From positions 62,001 through 126,000 of the forward strand of contig NZ_JAJUBB010000007.1 of NCBI RefSeq assembly GCF_028683135.1: 64,000 bases of DNA. The letters are read 5' to 3'. Under the pieces are notes generated by a model, which had not been told where the DNA came from, searched no databases, and was given only the letters and a program-made list of their open reading frames with translations. Numbering within the stretch: position 1 is the stretch's first letter; each line of letters begins with the position of its first letter. Made by a program: the position numbers and the translations under genes. This stretch comes from Enterovibrio qingdaonensis. Lineage in GTDB: Bacteria; Pseudomonadota; Gammaproteobacteria; Enterobacterales; Vibrionaceae. Shown here piece by piece: positions 37,442 to 46,998 of the stretch.

Positions 37442-38182
37442 TTAGCTCAAGCTGAGGCCGCCATCCATAACGAGTGTATGGCCCACAATGTAACTGGCTT
37501 GTTCGGAGGAGAGCCATAAAATAGCGTTAGAGATCTCTTCGGGTGAGGCAAAGCGGCCATTAGGAACTTGCTTGGCCACGGTCTCGCGAAGGTCGATGTC
37601 CAGTTCCGCTTGTTGCTGCTCCCAGCGAGGTGTCCAAGTTACCCCTGGTGCGATGGCGTTAACGCGAATTCCTTTGCGAATCGCCTCAACAGCGACAGAA
37701 CGTGTTAATCCTTCAATCCCGTGTTTTGCGCCAGAGTACATAGAAGCATTGGGGGTCGGACGAATGCCGTTGACGGAACTAAGATTTACAATCGCACTGC
37801 CTTCCGGCATTAAATTCAATTCATAGCGCAGACAAAGCGCATGAATCCAAAAGTCAGTGACCATGGTGCTGTATAGCGCATCAATGGGGACGCTCGCGAA
37901 CTCTCCACGCGATTCGAGTTTTGGTGATGCGTTGTTCACAGCGATGTCGAGGTGGCCATAGTTTTCTCGAATATAGCCAAAGAAACGGTCAACCTGATGG
38001 ACGTCTTTCAGATCGACGGGAAGGTAATCAACCGCCGAAAGTTCCGGATGTGAGGCGAGGGCTTGGTTCCATTTATTTTCATCTCTAGAACATGAGATAA
38101 CACGATAACCTGCTTGTTGAAACGCAAGTACTGTTTGAAGGCCAATACCGCTGCTGCCTCCGGTCACAAGAACAATTTTCAT
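37442..38182 (-). CDS. Short-chain dehydrogenase/reductase
   Basis: A 246-residue classical SDR with the cofactor motif GGSSGIGLQ (residues 8-16), NNAS at about 88, catalytic Ser in NLSSVNG and Tyr-x3-Lys in YSGAKHG, and the C-terminal GHTLVMDGG. It oxidises or reduces a hydroxyl/keto substrate that cannot be inferred. Single gene. Confidence 0.9.
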   Translation of the reverse strand: MKIVLVTGGSSGIGLQTVLAFQQAGYRVISCSRDENKWNQALASHPELSAVDYLPVDLKDVHQVDRFFGYIRENYGHLDIAVNNASPKLESRGEFASVPIDALYSTMVTDFWIHALCLRYELNLMPEGSAIVNLSSVNGIRPTPNASMYSGAKHGIEGLTRSVAVEAIRKGIRVNAIAPGVTWTPRWEQQQAELDIDLRETVAKQVPNGRFASPEEISNAILWLSSEQASYIVGHTLVMDGGLSLS

Positions 38183-38216
38183 GTGTGCTCCGGCTGAACA
38201 TGAGGAAAGGACTTGG

Positions 38217-38846
38217 CTAGCGGTGCATAAATATATCGTCCAGCATCAACCTTTGGGTGCTGCGAACTTTCTTATTTTCTTCGTGTTCGTCATGAAATTG
38301 CTGCTCGCCAAGCATAATCAGAATGTCAAAAAAGTACCGTACGCTACCTCTTTGATTATTCATCACTTTAAGCATAGCATCACAGAATCTGTCTGGGCTG
38401 TTAGAGTTCAAATCTGACGCAATTCTTCCAATTTGTTGGCAACAATGAACGATTCTAGGCCTATCCAGCGTGTTGGCGTAGCTGATGCAATTCATCCATT
38501 CATCACTTCGGAGTGTGTCCCATAGTTTTGTGGAGATATCAGCACGGACGTCTAATGGCGTGGTAGAAAGTGCTTTAAGGTAATACTGCTGTCTTTGGGT
38601 CTTTACTCGGTTCTGCACACGAGGAGACTCTATAAAAGAGCGCGTTAGCATAGGCATGGTCATGAGATATAACAGCAGTGTCAGCGTTAGCGTTGCAACG
38701 AAAAAAATGTCATCGACCAAGCCGAAGTAATAACAGACAAGACCCGTCGAGGCCGAGAACATAAGAAATGCGAGAGAAATGACCAATCTTGCCCGCCAGC
38801 GCGCAGTAGAGAGATAATCAGGCATGCCAGTATTTAAGGCCTGCAT
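38217..38846 (-). CDS. Membrane protein of unknown function
   Basis: A 209-residue protein with two adjacent transmembrane helices near the N-terminus (ARLVISLAFLMFSASTGLVC and DIFFVATLTLTLLLYLMTMP), followed by a cytoplasmic helical domain of about 140 residues containing HCCQQIGRIASDL. No family recognised. AGAGGAA precedes ATG 38846; an upstream in-frame start at 38906 lacks a site. It lies downstream of the response regulator on the same strand with a 209-bp gap. Confidence 0.7.
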   Translation of the reverse strand: MQALNTGMPDYLSTARWRARLVISLAFLMFSASTGLVCYYFGLVDDIFFVATLTLTLLLYLMTMPMLTRSFIESPRVQNRVKTQRQQYYLKALSTTPLDVRADISTKLWDTLRSDEWMNCISYANTLDRPRIVHCCQQIGRIASDLNSNSPDRFCDAMLKVMNNQRGSVRYFFDILIMLGEQQFHDEHEENKKVRSTQRLMLDDIFMHR

Positions 38847-39055
38847 AGAAATTCCTCTGAACTCCAAAGAGGGAAGTTGGGGTATAAGGAATTGCGCCTG
38901 ATGCACGGTGGCATTCTCCGTCCGAGTGAGATGAATATACTTTAGCGAACTTTGGCTAAAAATCGCTCGACGGTGTCAAAAATACAGAAAAAATGTCTGA
39001 TAATTCTGTTAGTTAACGTAACAAGGTTTGAATTGTTGAATTATGGACAAAACGG

Positions 39056-39706
39056 CTAAATGTCATTGTCCTGCTGTACCCATCCCTGCTCCATGGCGTA
39101 CTTTACAAGACCTGCCGTTGAAGTAACGCCCAGCTTTTTTTTCACACGTAGGCGATGAGTTTCAACGGTTCTAACGCTGATGTTGAGTTCTCGGGCAATG
39201 GTTTTGTTACATGCCCCATTTGCAATGAGTATCAATACATCTTTTTCTCTTGGGGTGGGGGTACTGTCGTCGCTTTCAGGGTTATTTAACTCCGTCATGC
39301 TTTCCATTAAGGTTTCTGAAACACCGGCACTGAAATAGGTGCCGCCGCCTGCAATTACATCCAGAGCTTGCACCAGTTCTTGTGAGGATACATCTTTCAA
39401 CACATAGCCTTTTGCACCGCCACGCATCGCAGCTAACACGTACTCTTTGCTGTTGTGCATGCTGAGTATGACAACTTTGATTTTTGGTGCTTTTTCTCGT
39501 AATTCGTTAAGGACATCTAACCCCGTTTTATTCGGCATAGTGATGTCAGTGAGTACAATGTCAGGATGAAGAGACAGTGCCTTTTCAATCGCCACTTGGC
39601 CGTCGTTGGCGGCACCAACAATGTCGAATTGAGGTTGTCGCGATAACCTTTCCATCAGGCCATCTTGGAGCAGGACATGATCGTCCGCGAGTAGCAGTGT
39701 TGTCAT
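39056..39706 (-). CDS. NarL/FixJ-family response regulator
   Basis: A 216-residue response regulator: receiver domain with phospho-acceptor D54 (VLTDITMPNKTG), acidic pocket D8-D9, and a C-terminal LuxR-type helix-turn-helix (about 148-210; TPREKDVLILIANGACNKTI, then SVRTVETHRLRVKKKLG). GGAGAG precedes the ATG. It is encoded 33 bp after its cognate histidine kinase. The divergent TRAP transporter is the natural target, supported by the NarL-style palindrome at 41146. Confidence 0.93.
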   Translation of the reverse strand: MTTLLLADDHVLLQDGLMERLSRQPQFDIVGAANDGQVAIEKALSLHPDIVLTDITMPNKTGLDVLNELREKAPKIKVVILSMHNSKEYVLAAMRGGAKGYVLKDVSSQELVQALDVIAGGGTYFSAGVSETLMESMTELNNPESDDSTPTPREKDVLILIANGACNKTIARELNISVRTVETHRLRVKKKLGVTSTAGLVKYAMEQGWVQQDNDI

Positions 39707-39739
39707 GAAAGCTCTCCTTATCTTTCTAGCCGTTAGTAT

Positions 39740-41110
39740 TTAATGCGCGAAGGGCAAAATAGCTCTAACTTCGGTACCTTGATTTAACAGGCTGCTGATC
39801 GAAAAAACACCGTCGAGGTTTTCAATGCGCTCACGCATATTTTTCAGTCCCATTGAGTGTGCTGCTGCTTTAAGTCTATGTTCTTCGAAACCCACGCCAT
39901 CATCCGCGATAGTCAGCACAATTTCGCCTTCTTCTTCCTGAAGAATGATATCGACGGCGTCAGCCTTGGCATGCTTTTCAGCATTATGAAGGGCTTCTTG
40001 CGCAACGCGGTAGAGTGTTACTTCCGCCGATTTCGAGATGTGCTTCATATCAATATGGTGGTCAAACAAAACTTGCATCCCTGACCGCAAAGACACCTCT
40101 TTCGCCAGGTCTTCCAACGCGACGATTAACCCAAGGTCATCAAGCAACGCGGGTTTAAGGTCTTTTGAAATCCTGCGAAGCTCAGTGACAGCTTTATCCA
40201 AGGTGTCTTGGCCTAACTCGATATTATGGTTGAGCTCTTCTTGTGATTTTGCTTCTTGGATATTGTCCAAACGGTATTTCACCGAGACCAGCATTTGGTT
40301 GATACCGTCATGTAACTCACGCGCTATTCGTGTTCGCTCTTCTTCTTGTGACTCAATCAGTTGTCGATTGAGCAATTGCAGTTTTTTATTTGCAAGTTCC
40401 CTTGCGTTGATGTGAATACTGGTCGCCAAGCTGGCCATAATGCCGATGGTAATAATGAGCGCGATGCTTAAGCCTATGAACGTTTTGCTAATGGTCTCCG
40501 CAATTTTGCTGTGGACTGTTGTCACTTGTGTGTCGATATCATCAATGTAGACCCCTGTACCGACCATCCAGCCCCATTTCTCCAGCCCAATGGCATAGCT
40601 GAGTTTCTTAACTTGTTCTTTTTTAGAGGGTTTGTGCCAGTAGTAATCGACATATCCACCACCTTGCTGTGCGGTGCGAATGAGAGCCTGAAGTAGTTTA
40701 AAGCCCCGTGAGTCCTCAACATCCCAAATATTTGTGCCTACCATTTCCGGCTGATAAGGGAGAACAAGATTGGTACCGTCATAGGTGTATGCAAAGAAAT
40801 AGCCGTCTTCGCCATACGTGAGATTGTTAAGAATATCGATGACAGCGCGTTTTGCAGCTTCGTCATTTTCGTGGGCGGCATCATAAATTGGGGAAATAGA
40901 CGCACGCGCCAACTCTACGTATTTGAGTAACTCTTGTTTTTTGGATGCGAGTGTTTCAGAGCGAATGACGCTGGCTTGATTTTTAGACAGAGAGTCTGAC
41001 TGAATCATCACCAGCCCAATAATTAGCCCAAACATCAGGAGCAAAGGCACCATGGTCAAGAGAAGAATCTTGACGCGTAATGGTGTATTTATGCCAGAAA
41101 AAGTAGTCAT
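39740..41110 (-). CDS. Sensor histidine kinase with single Cache domain
   Basis: A 456-residue inner-membrane kinase. N-terminal transmembrane helix (LLTMVPLLLMFGLIIGLVMI), periplasmic single-Cache domain (about 45-190, GEDGYFFAYTYDG and GWMVGTGVYIDDID), second membrane helix near 205-225, then a HisKA_3 dimerisation domain with the phospho-His in ARELHDGINQ and a GHKL ATPase domain (DDGVGFEE, GLKNMRERI). Single-Cache sensors of this type bind small carboxylates. ATG 41110 is chosen; a TTG 15 bp upstream is also in frame. Kinase and regulator form an operon divergent from the TRAP genes, the layout of MctRS-like carboxylate uptake systems. Confidence 0.93.
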   Translation of the reverse strand: MTTFSGINTPLRVKILLLTMVPLLLMFGLIIGLVMIQSDSLSKNQASVIRSETLASKKQELLKYVELARASISPIYDAAHENDEAAKRAVIDILNNLTYGEDGYFFAYTYDGTNLVLPYQPEMVGTNIWDVEDSRGFKLLQALIRTAQQGGGYVDYYWHKPSKKEQVKKLSYAIGLEKWGWMVGTGVYIDDIDTQVTTVHSKIAETISKTFIGLSIALIITIGIMASLATSIHINARELANKKLQLLNRQLIESQEEERTRIARELHDGINQMLVSVKYRLDNIQEAKSQEELNHNIELGQDTLDKAVTELRRISKDLKPALLDDLGLIVALEDLAKEVSLRSGMQVLFDHHIDMKHISKSAEVTLYRVAQEALHNAEKHAKADAVDIILQEEEGEIVLTIADDGVGFEEHRLKAAAHSMGLKNMRERIENLDGVFSISSLLNQGTEVRAILPFAH

Positions 41111-41145
41111 GGTTGAGACGCTCAAATAGACACTCTGTGAACAAA

Positions 41146-41178
41146 TTACGTAGTACTACGTAAGCCAGATACGTAATG
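41146..41178. promoter_or_regulatory. NarL-style 7-2-7 palindrome between the two-component and TRAP operons
   Basis: TTACGTAGTACTACGTAA (41146-41163) is a perfect 18-bp palindrome, made of TACGTAG, 2 bp, CTACGTA. A further TACGTA half-site lies at 41170-41175. NarL-family regulators bind inverted heptamers in a 7-2-7 arrangement, so this is a good candidate operator for the adjacent response regulator. Confidence 0.65.
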
Positions 41179-41345
41179 CTATGGACGTTAAGTCCGTTTT
41201 CTAACTGATATTTTTTTTCAAACTGTAACGATAGGCTGAATGGTAACAAATATTTAACAGCGTAAGAACGCTGTCATCCTCAACCTAAAACAGCGGTAAC
41301 AATAAATCATGTAATCAGTGATACCGCGCAGCCAAGGAGTGGACA

Positions 41346-42401
41346 ATGAAACTGTCAGCCTCGAACACCATCAAAGCCCTCACGCTCGCAACACTGTGTT
41401 TTTCGGGTTCGGCTCTCGCCGATAAAGTTCTCCTAAAAACCCCAATTGCGTTTGGTACACACTTACCTGCACTTGGAACGCCGATTAAGTGGGTTTCTGA
41501 GCGTATTGAGCCAATCTCAGGCAACACAATCCGCATGAAAGTGTATGAGCCGGGCAAACTCGTCGCGCCGCTGGAAATTTTGGATGCGGTATCAAGTGGC
41601 AAGGTTAACTCAGGTTATGCAACCGCTGGTTACTGGCAAGGCAAAATGCCTGCTGCGACTTTATTCTCGGCCGTACCATTTGGTCCAGAAGCTCCGGAAT
41701 ATATGGCTTGGCTCTTTTATGGAAATGGCCTCGATTTATACCAAGGCATGTATGACGAAGCGGGCTACAACGTGAAGGTACTGCCATGTGCCATCATTTC
41801 GCCTGAAACCTCGGGTTGGTTTAAAAAGCCTATCGAGAAGCCAGAAGACCTTAAAGGGCTGACAATGCGTTTCTTTGGCCTAGGTGGTCAGGTTATGGAG
41901 AAATTGGGCGTTGGTACCGTTCAGTTGCCAGGTGGCGAAATTTTCGGTGCACTTGAGAAAGGTGCGATTGATGCCAGTGAGTTTTCACAACCGGCAATCG
42001 ATCAACGCCTTGGCTTCCATAAGATTGTGAAATACAACTACTTCCCCGGTTGGCACCAGCAAGCGACCTTGTTTGAGCTGCTTATCAACAAAGATACGTG
42101 GAACAAGATGGATGAAGATCAGCAGGCTGCGGTAGAAACGCTCTGCATGGCATCCATGACCAACTCGATTGCTGAAGGTGAAGCGATGCAGTTTGAAGCG
42201 ATGCAAAAAGCACAAGAGCAGGGTGTAGAGCTTCGTTACTGGAATGAAGATATGTTGGATTTATTCCAAAGCACATGGCTCGAAGTGGTTGAAGAGCAAA
42301 AACAAGATCCTTACTTCGCAAAAGTATGGAAAGACATGTCTGACTTCCGTCAAAACTATGAAATTTGGGAATCTAAAGGTTTCTTACCACGTTCTAATTG
42401 A
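41346..42401 (+). CDS. TRAP transporter substrate-binding protein (DctP family, TakP-like)
   Basis: A 351-residue periplasmic protein with a signal peptide ending ALA near residue 25. The DctP fold is seen in EDLKGLTMRFFGLGGQVMEKLGV and QLPGGEIFGALEKGAIDASEFSQPAIDQ, with the conserved arginine (MRFFGLGG) that contacts the substrate carboxylate. The pattern is closest to TakP-like proteins that bind 2-oxo acids; the exact ligand is uncertain. AAGGAG precedes the ATG. First gene of the P-Q-M operon, with a hairpin directly after it. Confidence 0.92.
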   Translation: MKLSASNTIKALTLATLCFSGSALADKVLLKTPIAFGTHLPALGTPIKWVSERIEPISGNTIRMKVYEPGKLVAPLEILDAVSSGKVNSGYATAGYWQGKMPAATLFSAVPFGPEAPEYMAWLFYGNGLDLYQGMYDEAGYNVKVLPCAIISPETSGWFKKPIEKPEDLKGLTMRFFGLGGQVMEKLGVGTVQLPGGEIFGALEKGAIDASEFSQPAIDQRLGFHKIVKYNYFPGWHQQATLFELLINKDTWNKMDEDQQAAVETLCMASMTNSIAEGEAMQFEAMQKAQEQGVELRYWNEDMLDLFQSTWLEVVEEQKQDPYFAKVWKDMSDFRQNYEIWESKGFLPRSN

Positions 42402-42416
42402 TGTCCTTCAGAGTTT

Positions 42417-42444
42417 GGGCGGCAGGATGTCGCCCCTTTTTTTT
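42417..42444 (+). terminator. Hairpin between the TRAP binding-protein and membrane genes
   Basis: GGGCG and CGCCC pair around a 9-nt loop, followed by T8. Partial termination here would give more binding protein than membrane subunits, as is usual for such operons. Confidence 0.7.
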
Positions 42445-42466
42445 CATCGGGTGAAGGGAGTTAGTT

Positions 42467-43012
42467 ATGACCCAGCCTTCTCATCCACCACCTCTCTCAT
42501 CACCACTGGCTGATAGCATCGAAAATGTCGTCCGATTTGTCGGTCGCACGTTTGCGTGGAGTTATCTCGTGCTTGTGTTGGTGATTATTACGCAGGTGGT
42601 GCTTCGTAAAGTCTTCAATAATGGTCAAATAGCACTCGAAGAGTTGCAGTGGCACCTTTATGCCATAGGTGTGTTGTTTGGTCTCTCGTATGCCGAAATC
42701 ACAGGAACGCATGTCCGTGTAGATATTTTCTACCACCGATTCTCTGTGAAAACCAAGGCGTGGGTGGAAGTGGTGACCGTACTCTTTTTCGTTTGGCCAT
42801 TTATGTATGTCATCTTCATTCACTCTCTCGATTTCGTCTATGAAGCTTGGCGAGTTGGAGAGCGTTCTAACGCGCCATCCGGTTTACCGTGGCGTTGGCT
42901 GATCAAATCTGCCATTCCTTTTAGTGCAGCCTTACTGGCGTTTGCCAGCTTGGCGAGATTGCTTCGTGCAATCGCTGTTATTCGTCATGGAGGTCAGCAT
43001 GGAAGCGAATGA
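42467..43012 (+). CDS. TRAP transporter small permease (DctQ type)
   Basis: A 181-residue protein with four transmembrane helices. The conserved DctQ features are LQWHLYAIGVLFGLSYAEIT.THVRVDIFY and a second-half helix pair. It bridges the binding protein and the large permease in the inner membrane. Its last 14 bp overlap the start of the next gene. Confidence 0.92.
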   Translation: MTQPSHPPPLSSPLADSIENVVRFVGRTFAWSYLVLVLVIITQVVLRKVFNNGQIALEELQWHLYAIGVLFGLSYAEITGTHVRVDIFYHRFSVKTKAWVEVVTVLFFVWPFMYVIFIHSLDFVYEAWRVGERSNAPSGLPWRWLIKSAIPFSAALLAFASLARLLRAIAVIRHGGQHGSE

Positions 43013-44384
43013 AATCCTGATCCTTGCGATGTTTGGTAGCTTCATTCTGCTGCTGTTCTTAGGCATCCCTGTTGCGTGGGTGCTCGGCGGCGTGGGTGTC
43101 GCGTTTGCTTTTATCGGGTATTTTTCCGACATCTATTTGGATACGTGGACAGGGTTGGATTTTACGACCCTCGGGTTGGTCGTGAACCGACTCTTTAAGA
43201 TCATGGATAACTGGATATTGGTTGCGCTCCCCATGTTTATTTTCATGGGAAATATGCTCGACAAATCCGGTGTGGCTGATCGCTTGATGCATGCGATGCA
43301 GGCACTGTTTGGTCGCGTTCATGGGGGCTTGGCCATCACGGTAATGGCGATTGGGATCATTCTTGCGGCTTCAACCGGGATCATTGGCGCGTCTGTTGTT
43401 TTGCTCGCGACCATGTCTTTACCTGCAATGATGAAGCAAGGATATAACCTGCCGTTAGCACTAGGGACAATCGCCTCTGCAGGTACCCTCGGTATCTTGC
43501 TTCCGCCATCCATAATGTTGGTGATCATGGCAGACCAGCTGGGTTTGTCAGTCGGTGACTTGTTTATGGGGGCGATGTTCCCAGGCTTAATGTTGGGTGC
43601 GATATATATTGTCTATCTGCTCATTGTCGGGATGGTGAAATCAGATTCAATGCCGTTACCTGCTGATGCTAAGGGCGTCGATTGGGCAGTGATAAAGGAT
43701 GTGGCAAAAGCCATTGTGCCGACATTTATGCTAATTCTCGTTGTCTTGGGGTCAATCTTTGCGGGGATTGCAACGCCGACAGAAGCGTCAGGGGTAGGGG
43801 CATTCGGTGCCATTTTGCTCGCGATGTTCTACAAACGTTTCTCAATGGCTGTGTTGAAAGAGGTTTTATTAGATAGCTATAAAACGACCGCGTATATTTT
43901 CGCGATATTTATCGGTGCGACCTGTTTCGCGTTAGTCTTGCGAGAGTTGGGCGGGGATGAGTTCATTGAAAGTGCATTTGAAGCACTGCCATTTGGTCCA
44001 TACGGTGTCGTGGCCTTTATCCTACTGGTGATCTTTTTGCTGGGTTTCTTCCTCGATTGGATAGAAATTACCTTAATCGTATTGCCATTGCTGGCACCTG
44101 TAGTATTGAGTTTGGATCTGAATATAGGGGCGTATCCGGGGCTCGATAATCCCGAGATGGTGTGGTTTGTGATGTTGGTGGCAATGGCTTTACAGACCAG
44201 TTTCTTAACGCCGCCCGTAGGGTTTGCGCTGTTCTATCTCAAAGGGGTTTGTCCGCCGGAAGTGAAACTGACGGATATCTATAAAGGGGTTGCTCCGTTT
44301 ATTCTGCTCCAACTGGCTGCGTTGGTTATGCTGGTGTTCTGGCCTCAGTTAGTACTTTGGTTACCTTCGATTGCTTACGGATAG
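42999..44384 (+). CDS. TRAP transporter large permease (DctM type)
   Basis: A 461-residue sodium-coupled permease with about 12 membrane helices. Typical segments are LGIPVAWVLGG, GIIGASVVLLATMSLPAM, GTLGILLPPSIMLV and TAYIFAIFIGA. GGAGG lies 6 bp before ATG 42999, inside the dctQ-type gene; the frame is open upstream but that part duplicates the other gene's coding. Last gene of the operon, before a strong terminator. Confidence 0.94.
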   Translation: MEANEILILAMFGSFILLLFLGIPVAWVLGGVGVAFAFIGYFSDIYLDTWTGLDFTTLGLVVNRLFKIMDNWILVALPMFIFMGNMLDKSGVADRLMHAMQALFGRVHGGLAITVMAIGIILAASTGIIGASVVLLATMSLPAMMKQGYNLPLALGTIASAGTLGILLPPSIMLVIMADQLGLSVGDLFMGAMFPGLMLGAIYIVYLLIVGMVKSDSMPLPADAKGVDWAVIKDVAKAIVPTFMLILVVLGSIFAGIATPTEASGVGAFGAILLAMFYKRFSMAVLKEVLLDSYKTTAYIFAIFIGATCFALVLRELGGDEFIESAFEALPFGPYGVVAFILLVIFLLGFFLDWIEITLIVLPLLAPVVLSLDLNIGAYPGLDNPEMVWFVMLVAMALQTSFLTPPVGFALFYLKGVCPPEVKLTDIYKGVAPFILLQLAALVMLVFWPQLVLWLPSIAYG

Positions 44385-44413
44385 TGACTGGAAATATCAG
44401 GCATTTGAAACGA

Positions 44414-44445
44414 AAAGAGCCGACGTTATGTCGGCTCTTTCTTTT
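44414..44445. terminator. Bidirectional terminator between TRAP operon and LonB gene
   Basis: AAAGAGCCGAC-GTTAT-GTCGGCTCTTT, an 11-bp perfect stem with A/T flanks. Confidence 0.92.
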
Positions 44446-44454
44446 GCTCATTAC

Positions 44455-46830
44455 TTAGTTTTTGCTGGCGGATTTCCTAAGTGCTTCTAGGTTTTTCGCT
44501 GCTTTGTACAAGACAGTGTCAGCTTTGAATTTACCTTTACTGTCGGCTTTACCCGTCGCTATGCCTGTGAAAAGCTCAATGGCTTCACTGACATGCTCGA
44601 TCGCGTAGATGTGGAACTTACCTTTTTCGACTGCATGAATAATGTCTTTACGCAGCATCAGATTGTGTACGTTTGAGGCTGGGATGATGACGCCTTGCGT
44701 CGACTTAGGGCCTTTGATGGTACATACATCAAAGAAACCTTCGATTTTCTCATTCACACCACCAATAGGCTGAGACTGGCCAAATTGGTTCATAGAACCC
44801 GTGATCGCAAGGTCTTGGCGAATAGGTACGCCTGAAATCGCAGAAATGACGGCACAGAATTCGGCCATTGAAGCACTGTCTCCATCGACACCTCCATAAG
44901 ACTGCTCGAAAGTCAGACGAGTGGTTAACGGTATCTTGGCGGTTTTCCCCAGTAACGACGACAAGTAGGCGGTTAAAATCATCACGCCTTTCGAGTGAAT
45001 GTTCCCACCCAGCTTCACGCTGCGCTCAATATCGAGTACGGAGCCATCTCCAAACGACGTGGTCGCAGTGATACGATTAGGCGCGCCAAAGCTAAAGTCG
45101 CTGGTGGCTAAAACGGATAGCGCGTTAACCTGACCCAGAGCTTTACCTTTGGTATCAATCAAGGTTGTTCCATTGGTAAAGCCTTCCATGACGTGGTCGC
45201 GTAAACGACTAACGCGCATGTCGCGACTCGCTAGTGCTTTTTCTACGTGGGAGGCGCGCATGACGTTCGCACCTGTGCTTCTCGCTTGGTAGTTTGACTC
45301 TCTAAGCAGATTCGCGATGTCTGCGGAATGCAATGACAGCTTGTCTTGATCGTCAGATTGGCGGGAGCTGTGCTCAATGATGCGCCCAATTGCGCCTTGG
45401 TCGCAGTGTAGCAAACCGTTGTCATGGCAAATGCTGGAAATGAACTTAGCGTATTTCAATTCACTGTCGTCATTTCGTGGCATGTCGTCTTCAAAATCTG
45501 CAGTGACTCTGAATAGCTCACTGAAATCCGGGTCGTAACGCTGAAGCAGCGTATAGGTTTGGTAGTCACCGAACAGAATGATTTTCAGATCCAGAGGGAT
45601 AGGCTCTGGCTCTAGGGAAATTGTGCCGCTCAGTGTCACTTCTCTTTCCAAAGAACTGAGGTTGGCTTTTCGAGAGCTCAGGGCGCGTTTGAGGCCATCC
45701 CAGACGTAGGGGCGCTCAAGCACTTTTACGGCATCAATGAGCAGTACGCCGCCATTAGCGCGATGAATACTGCCCGGACGGATGAGTGAGAAGTCAGTAA
45801 ATACTGTGCCTTTGTATGTGGCGTTCTCTACATAACCAAAAATACTGTGATAGGTTGGACTGTCTTCTACTACCACAGGCGGAACATCGTCTTCTTGGCT
45901 GATCAGTACATTCACTTGGTAGCGACGGGGAAGTTTCTTATCAAGCGCAGCGTAAGCAAGGGCGGCTTGCTCTTCACTTTCTTGCAAGAAAATATCGAGA
46001 TTTTCGACGATGTCGCTTTGCATCGCTTTAAGGTATTTTTTGACTTGGGGTAAGTCACTGTATGCCTCAATAAGCGGTGTCATCAGGTGGGTAACGACTT
46101 CTGTCGCGACTTCCTCATCCAGTTTCTGTTGTTTGTCAGCGTAATGCTCTTCCCACTCGGTCAGTTTTCTCACTAAGCCACGAAGTTGAATTTCTAATTC
46201 ACGAATCGCGTTATCAAACGCTTCTTGTTCTTTGGGAGAGAGTAGATCAAACGATTCTTCTGTATGAGGCTCTTCACCGTTTAAGGCGATGAACTGATAG
46301 TCACCAGTCGCTGTTATTGAAAGGCTGACGCTTTGGGCATTTGCGTCTTGGCTTAATGCCGCTAATGCGCCTTCTTGCTGCTCACTTAAGCGGTTCTTTA
46401 GAACATCAGCACGGGAGTAATACATTTCATTGTCGAAGGCCATTGGCAGAGAATTTCCCATTCTGCCCATGAGCTTTTCGATATCTTTTTTGAGCTTTAA
46501 CCCTCTCCCCGCAGGAAGCTGAAGCACGGTCGGGGAGCGAGAGTCCTGAAAATTGGCGACATAACACCAGTCAAATACCGGGTGGGAATATTGCCAGTGG
46601 CGATTGAGGTAGCGCATGACCATGGTGCGCTTACCGAGACCATTTTGGCCAACCGCATAAATGTTATAACCCTTCTCTTTGATAGACATGGCAAACTCGA
46701 CGGCTTGTCGAGCGCGCTCTTGGCCAACAATTTCATCAAGTGGCTCTAAGTGTTTGGTGGAAGTGACATCAAGTTTGCTCAATTTAGAAGAGCGATAGAG
46801 CTGGTCGCTAGATAAAGGCATATAAGGCAT
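44455..46830 (-). CDS. LonB-type ATP-dependent protease
   Basis: A 791-residue Lon-family protein of the YcbZ/LonB-like group. An N-terminal AAA part contains the degenerate Walker A VGQNGLGKRTMVMRYL (about 56-72) and the HRANGGVLLIDA Walker B region; a long charged helical insertion lies at 150-300. The C-terminal protease domain has the Ser-Lys dyad: Ser in GVDGDSASMAEFCAV (about 650) and Lys in GGVNEKIEGFFD (about 696), the usual Lon spacing. It degrades or unfolds proteins in the cytoplasm; substrates are unknown. AAGGAG precedes the ATG. Confidence 0.92.
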   Translation of the reverse strand: MPYMPLSSDQLYRSSKLSKLDVTSTKHLEPLDEIVGQERARQAVEFAMSIKEKGYNIYAVGQNGLGKRTMVMRYLNRHWQYSHPVFDWCYVANFQDSRSPTVLQLPAGRGLKLKKDIEKLMGRMGNSLPMAFDNEMYYSRADVLKNRLSEQQEGALAALSQDANAQSVSLSITATGDYQFIALNGEEPHTEESFDLLSPKEQEAFDNAIRELEIQLRGLVRKLTEWEEHYADKQQKLDEEVATEVVTHLMTPLIEAYSDLPQVKKYLKAMQSDIVENLDIFLQESEEQAALAYAALDKKLPRRYQVNVLISQEDDVPPVVVEDSPTYHSIFGYVENATYKGTVFTDFSLIRPGSIHRANGGVLLIDAVKVLERPYVWDGLKRALSSRKANLSSLEREVTLSGTISLEPEPIPLDLKIILFGDYQTYTLLQRYDPDFSELFRVTADFEDDMPRNDDSELKYAKFISSICHDNGLLHCDQGAIGRIIEHSSRQSDDQDKLSLHSADIANLLRESNYQARSTGANVMRASHVEKALASRDMRVSRLRDHVMEGFTNGTTLIDTKGKALGQVNALSVLATSDFSFGAPNRITATTSFGDGSVLDIERSVKLGGNIHSKGVMILTAYLSSLLGKTAKIPLTTRLTFEQSYGGVDGDSASMAEFCAVISAISGVPIRQDLAITGSMNQFGQSQPIGGVNEKIEGFFDVCTIKGPKSTQGVIIPASNVHNLMLRKDIIHAVEKGKFHIYAIEHVSEAIELFTGIATGKADSKGKFKADTVLYKAAKNLEALRKSASKN

Positions 46831-46932
46831 GTGCGCTCTCCTTGCACGTATAGATATCGTTCTTTCAGTGTAGCGTCGTTAACTTACTGATTTTGAGATA
46901 AAGAGTGCAGGATGTGCTTGCAATGTGGACTG

Positions 46933-46970
46933 GCGCACTTATTTGGGTTTTAAGTGGTCAATAAGTGCGC
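46933..46970. repeat. Perfect 11-bp inverted repeat
   Basis: GCGCACTTATT (46933-46943) and AATAAGTGCGC (46960-46970) around 16 bp. It lies 28 bp beyond the stop of the hydroxybutyrate dehydrogenase gene. No clear T-run follows on either strand, so it is either a weak terminator or a regulatory site for the LonB gene promoter region. Confidence 0.6.
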
Positions 46971-46998
46971 AATCTTTTCTGGGGTAGGTCAGCGTTCG

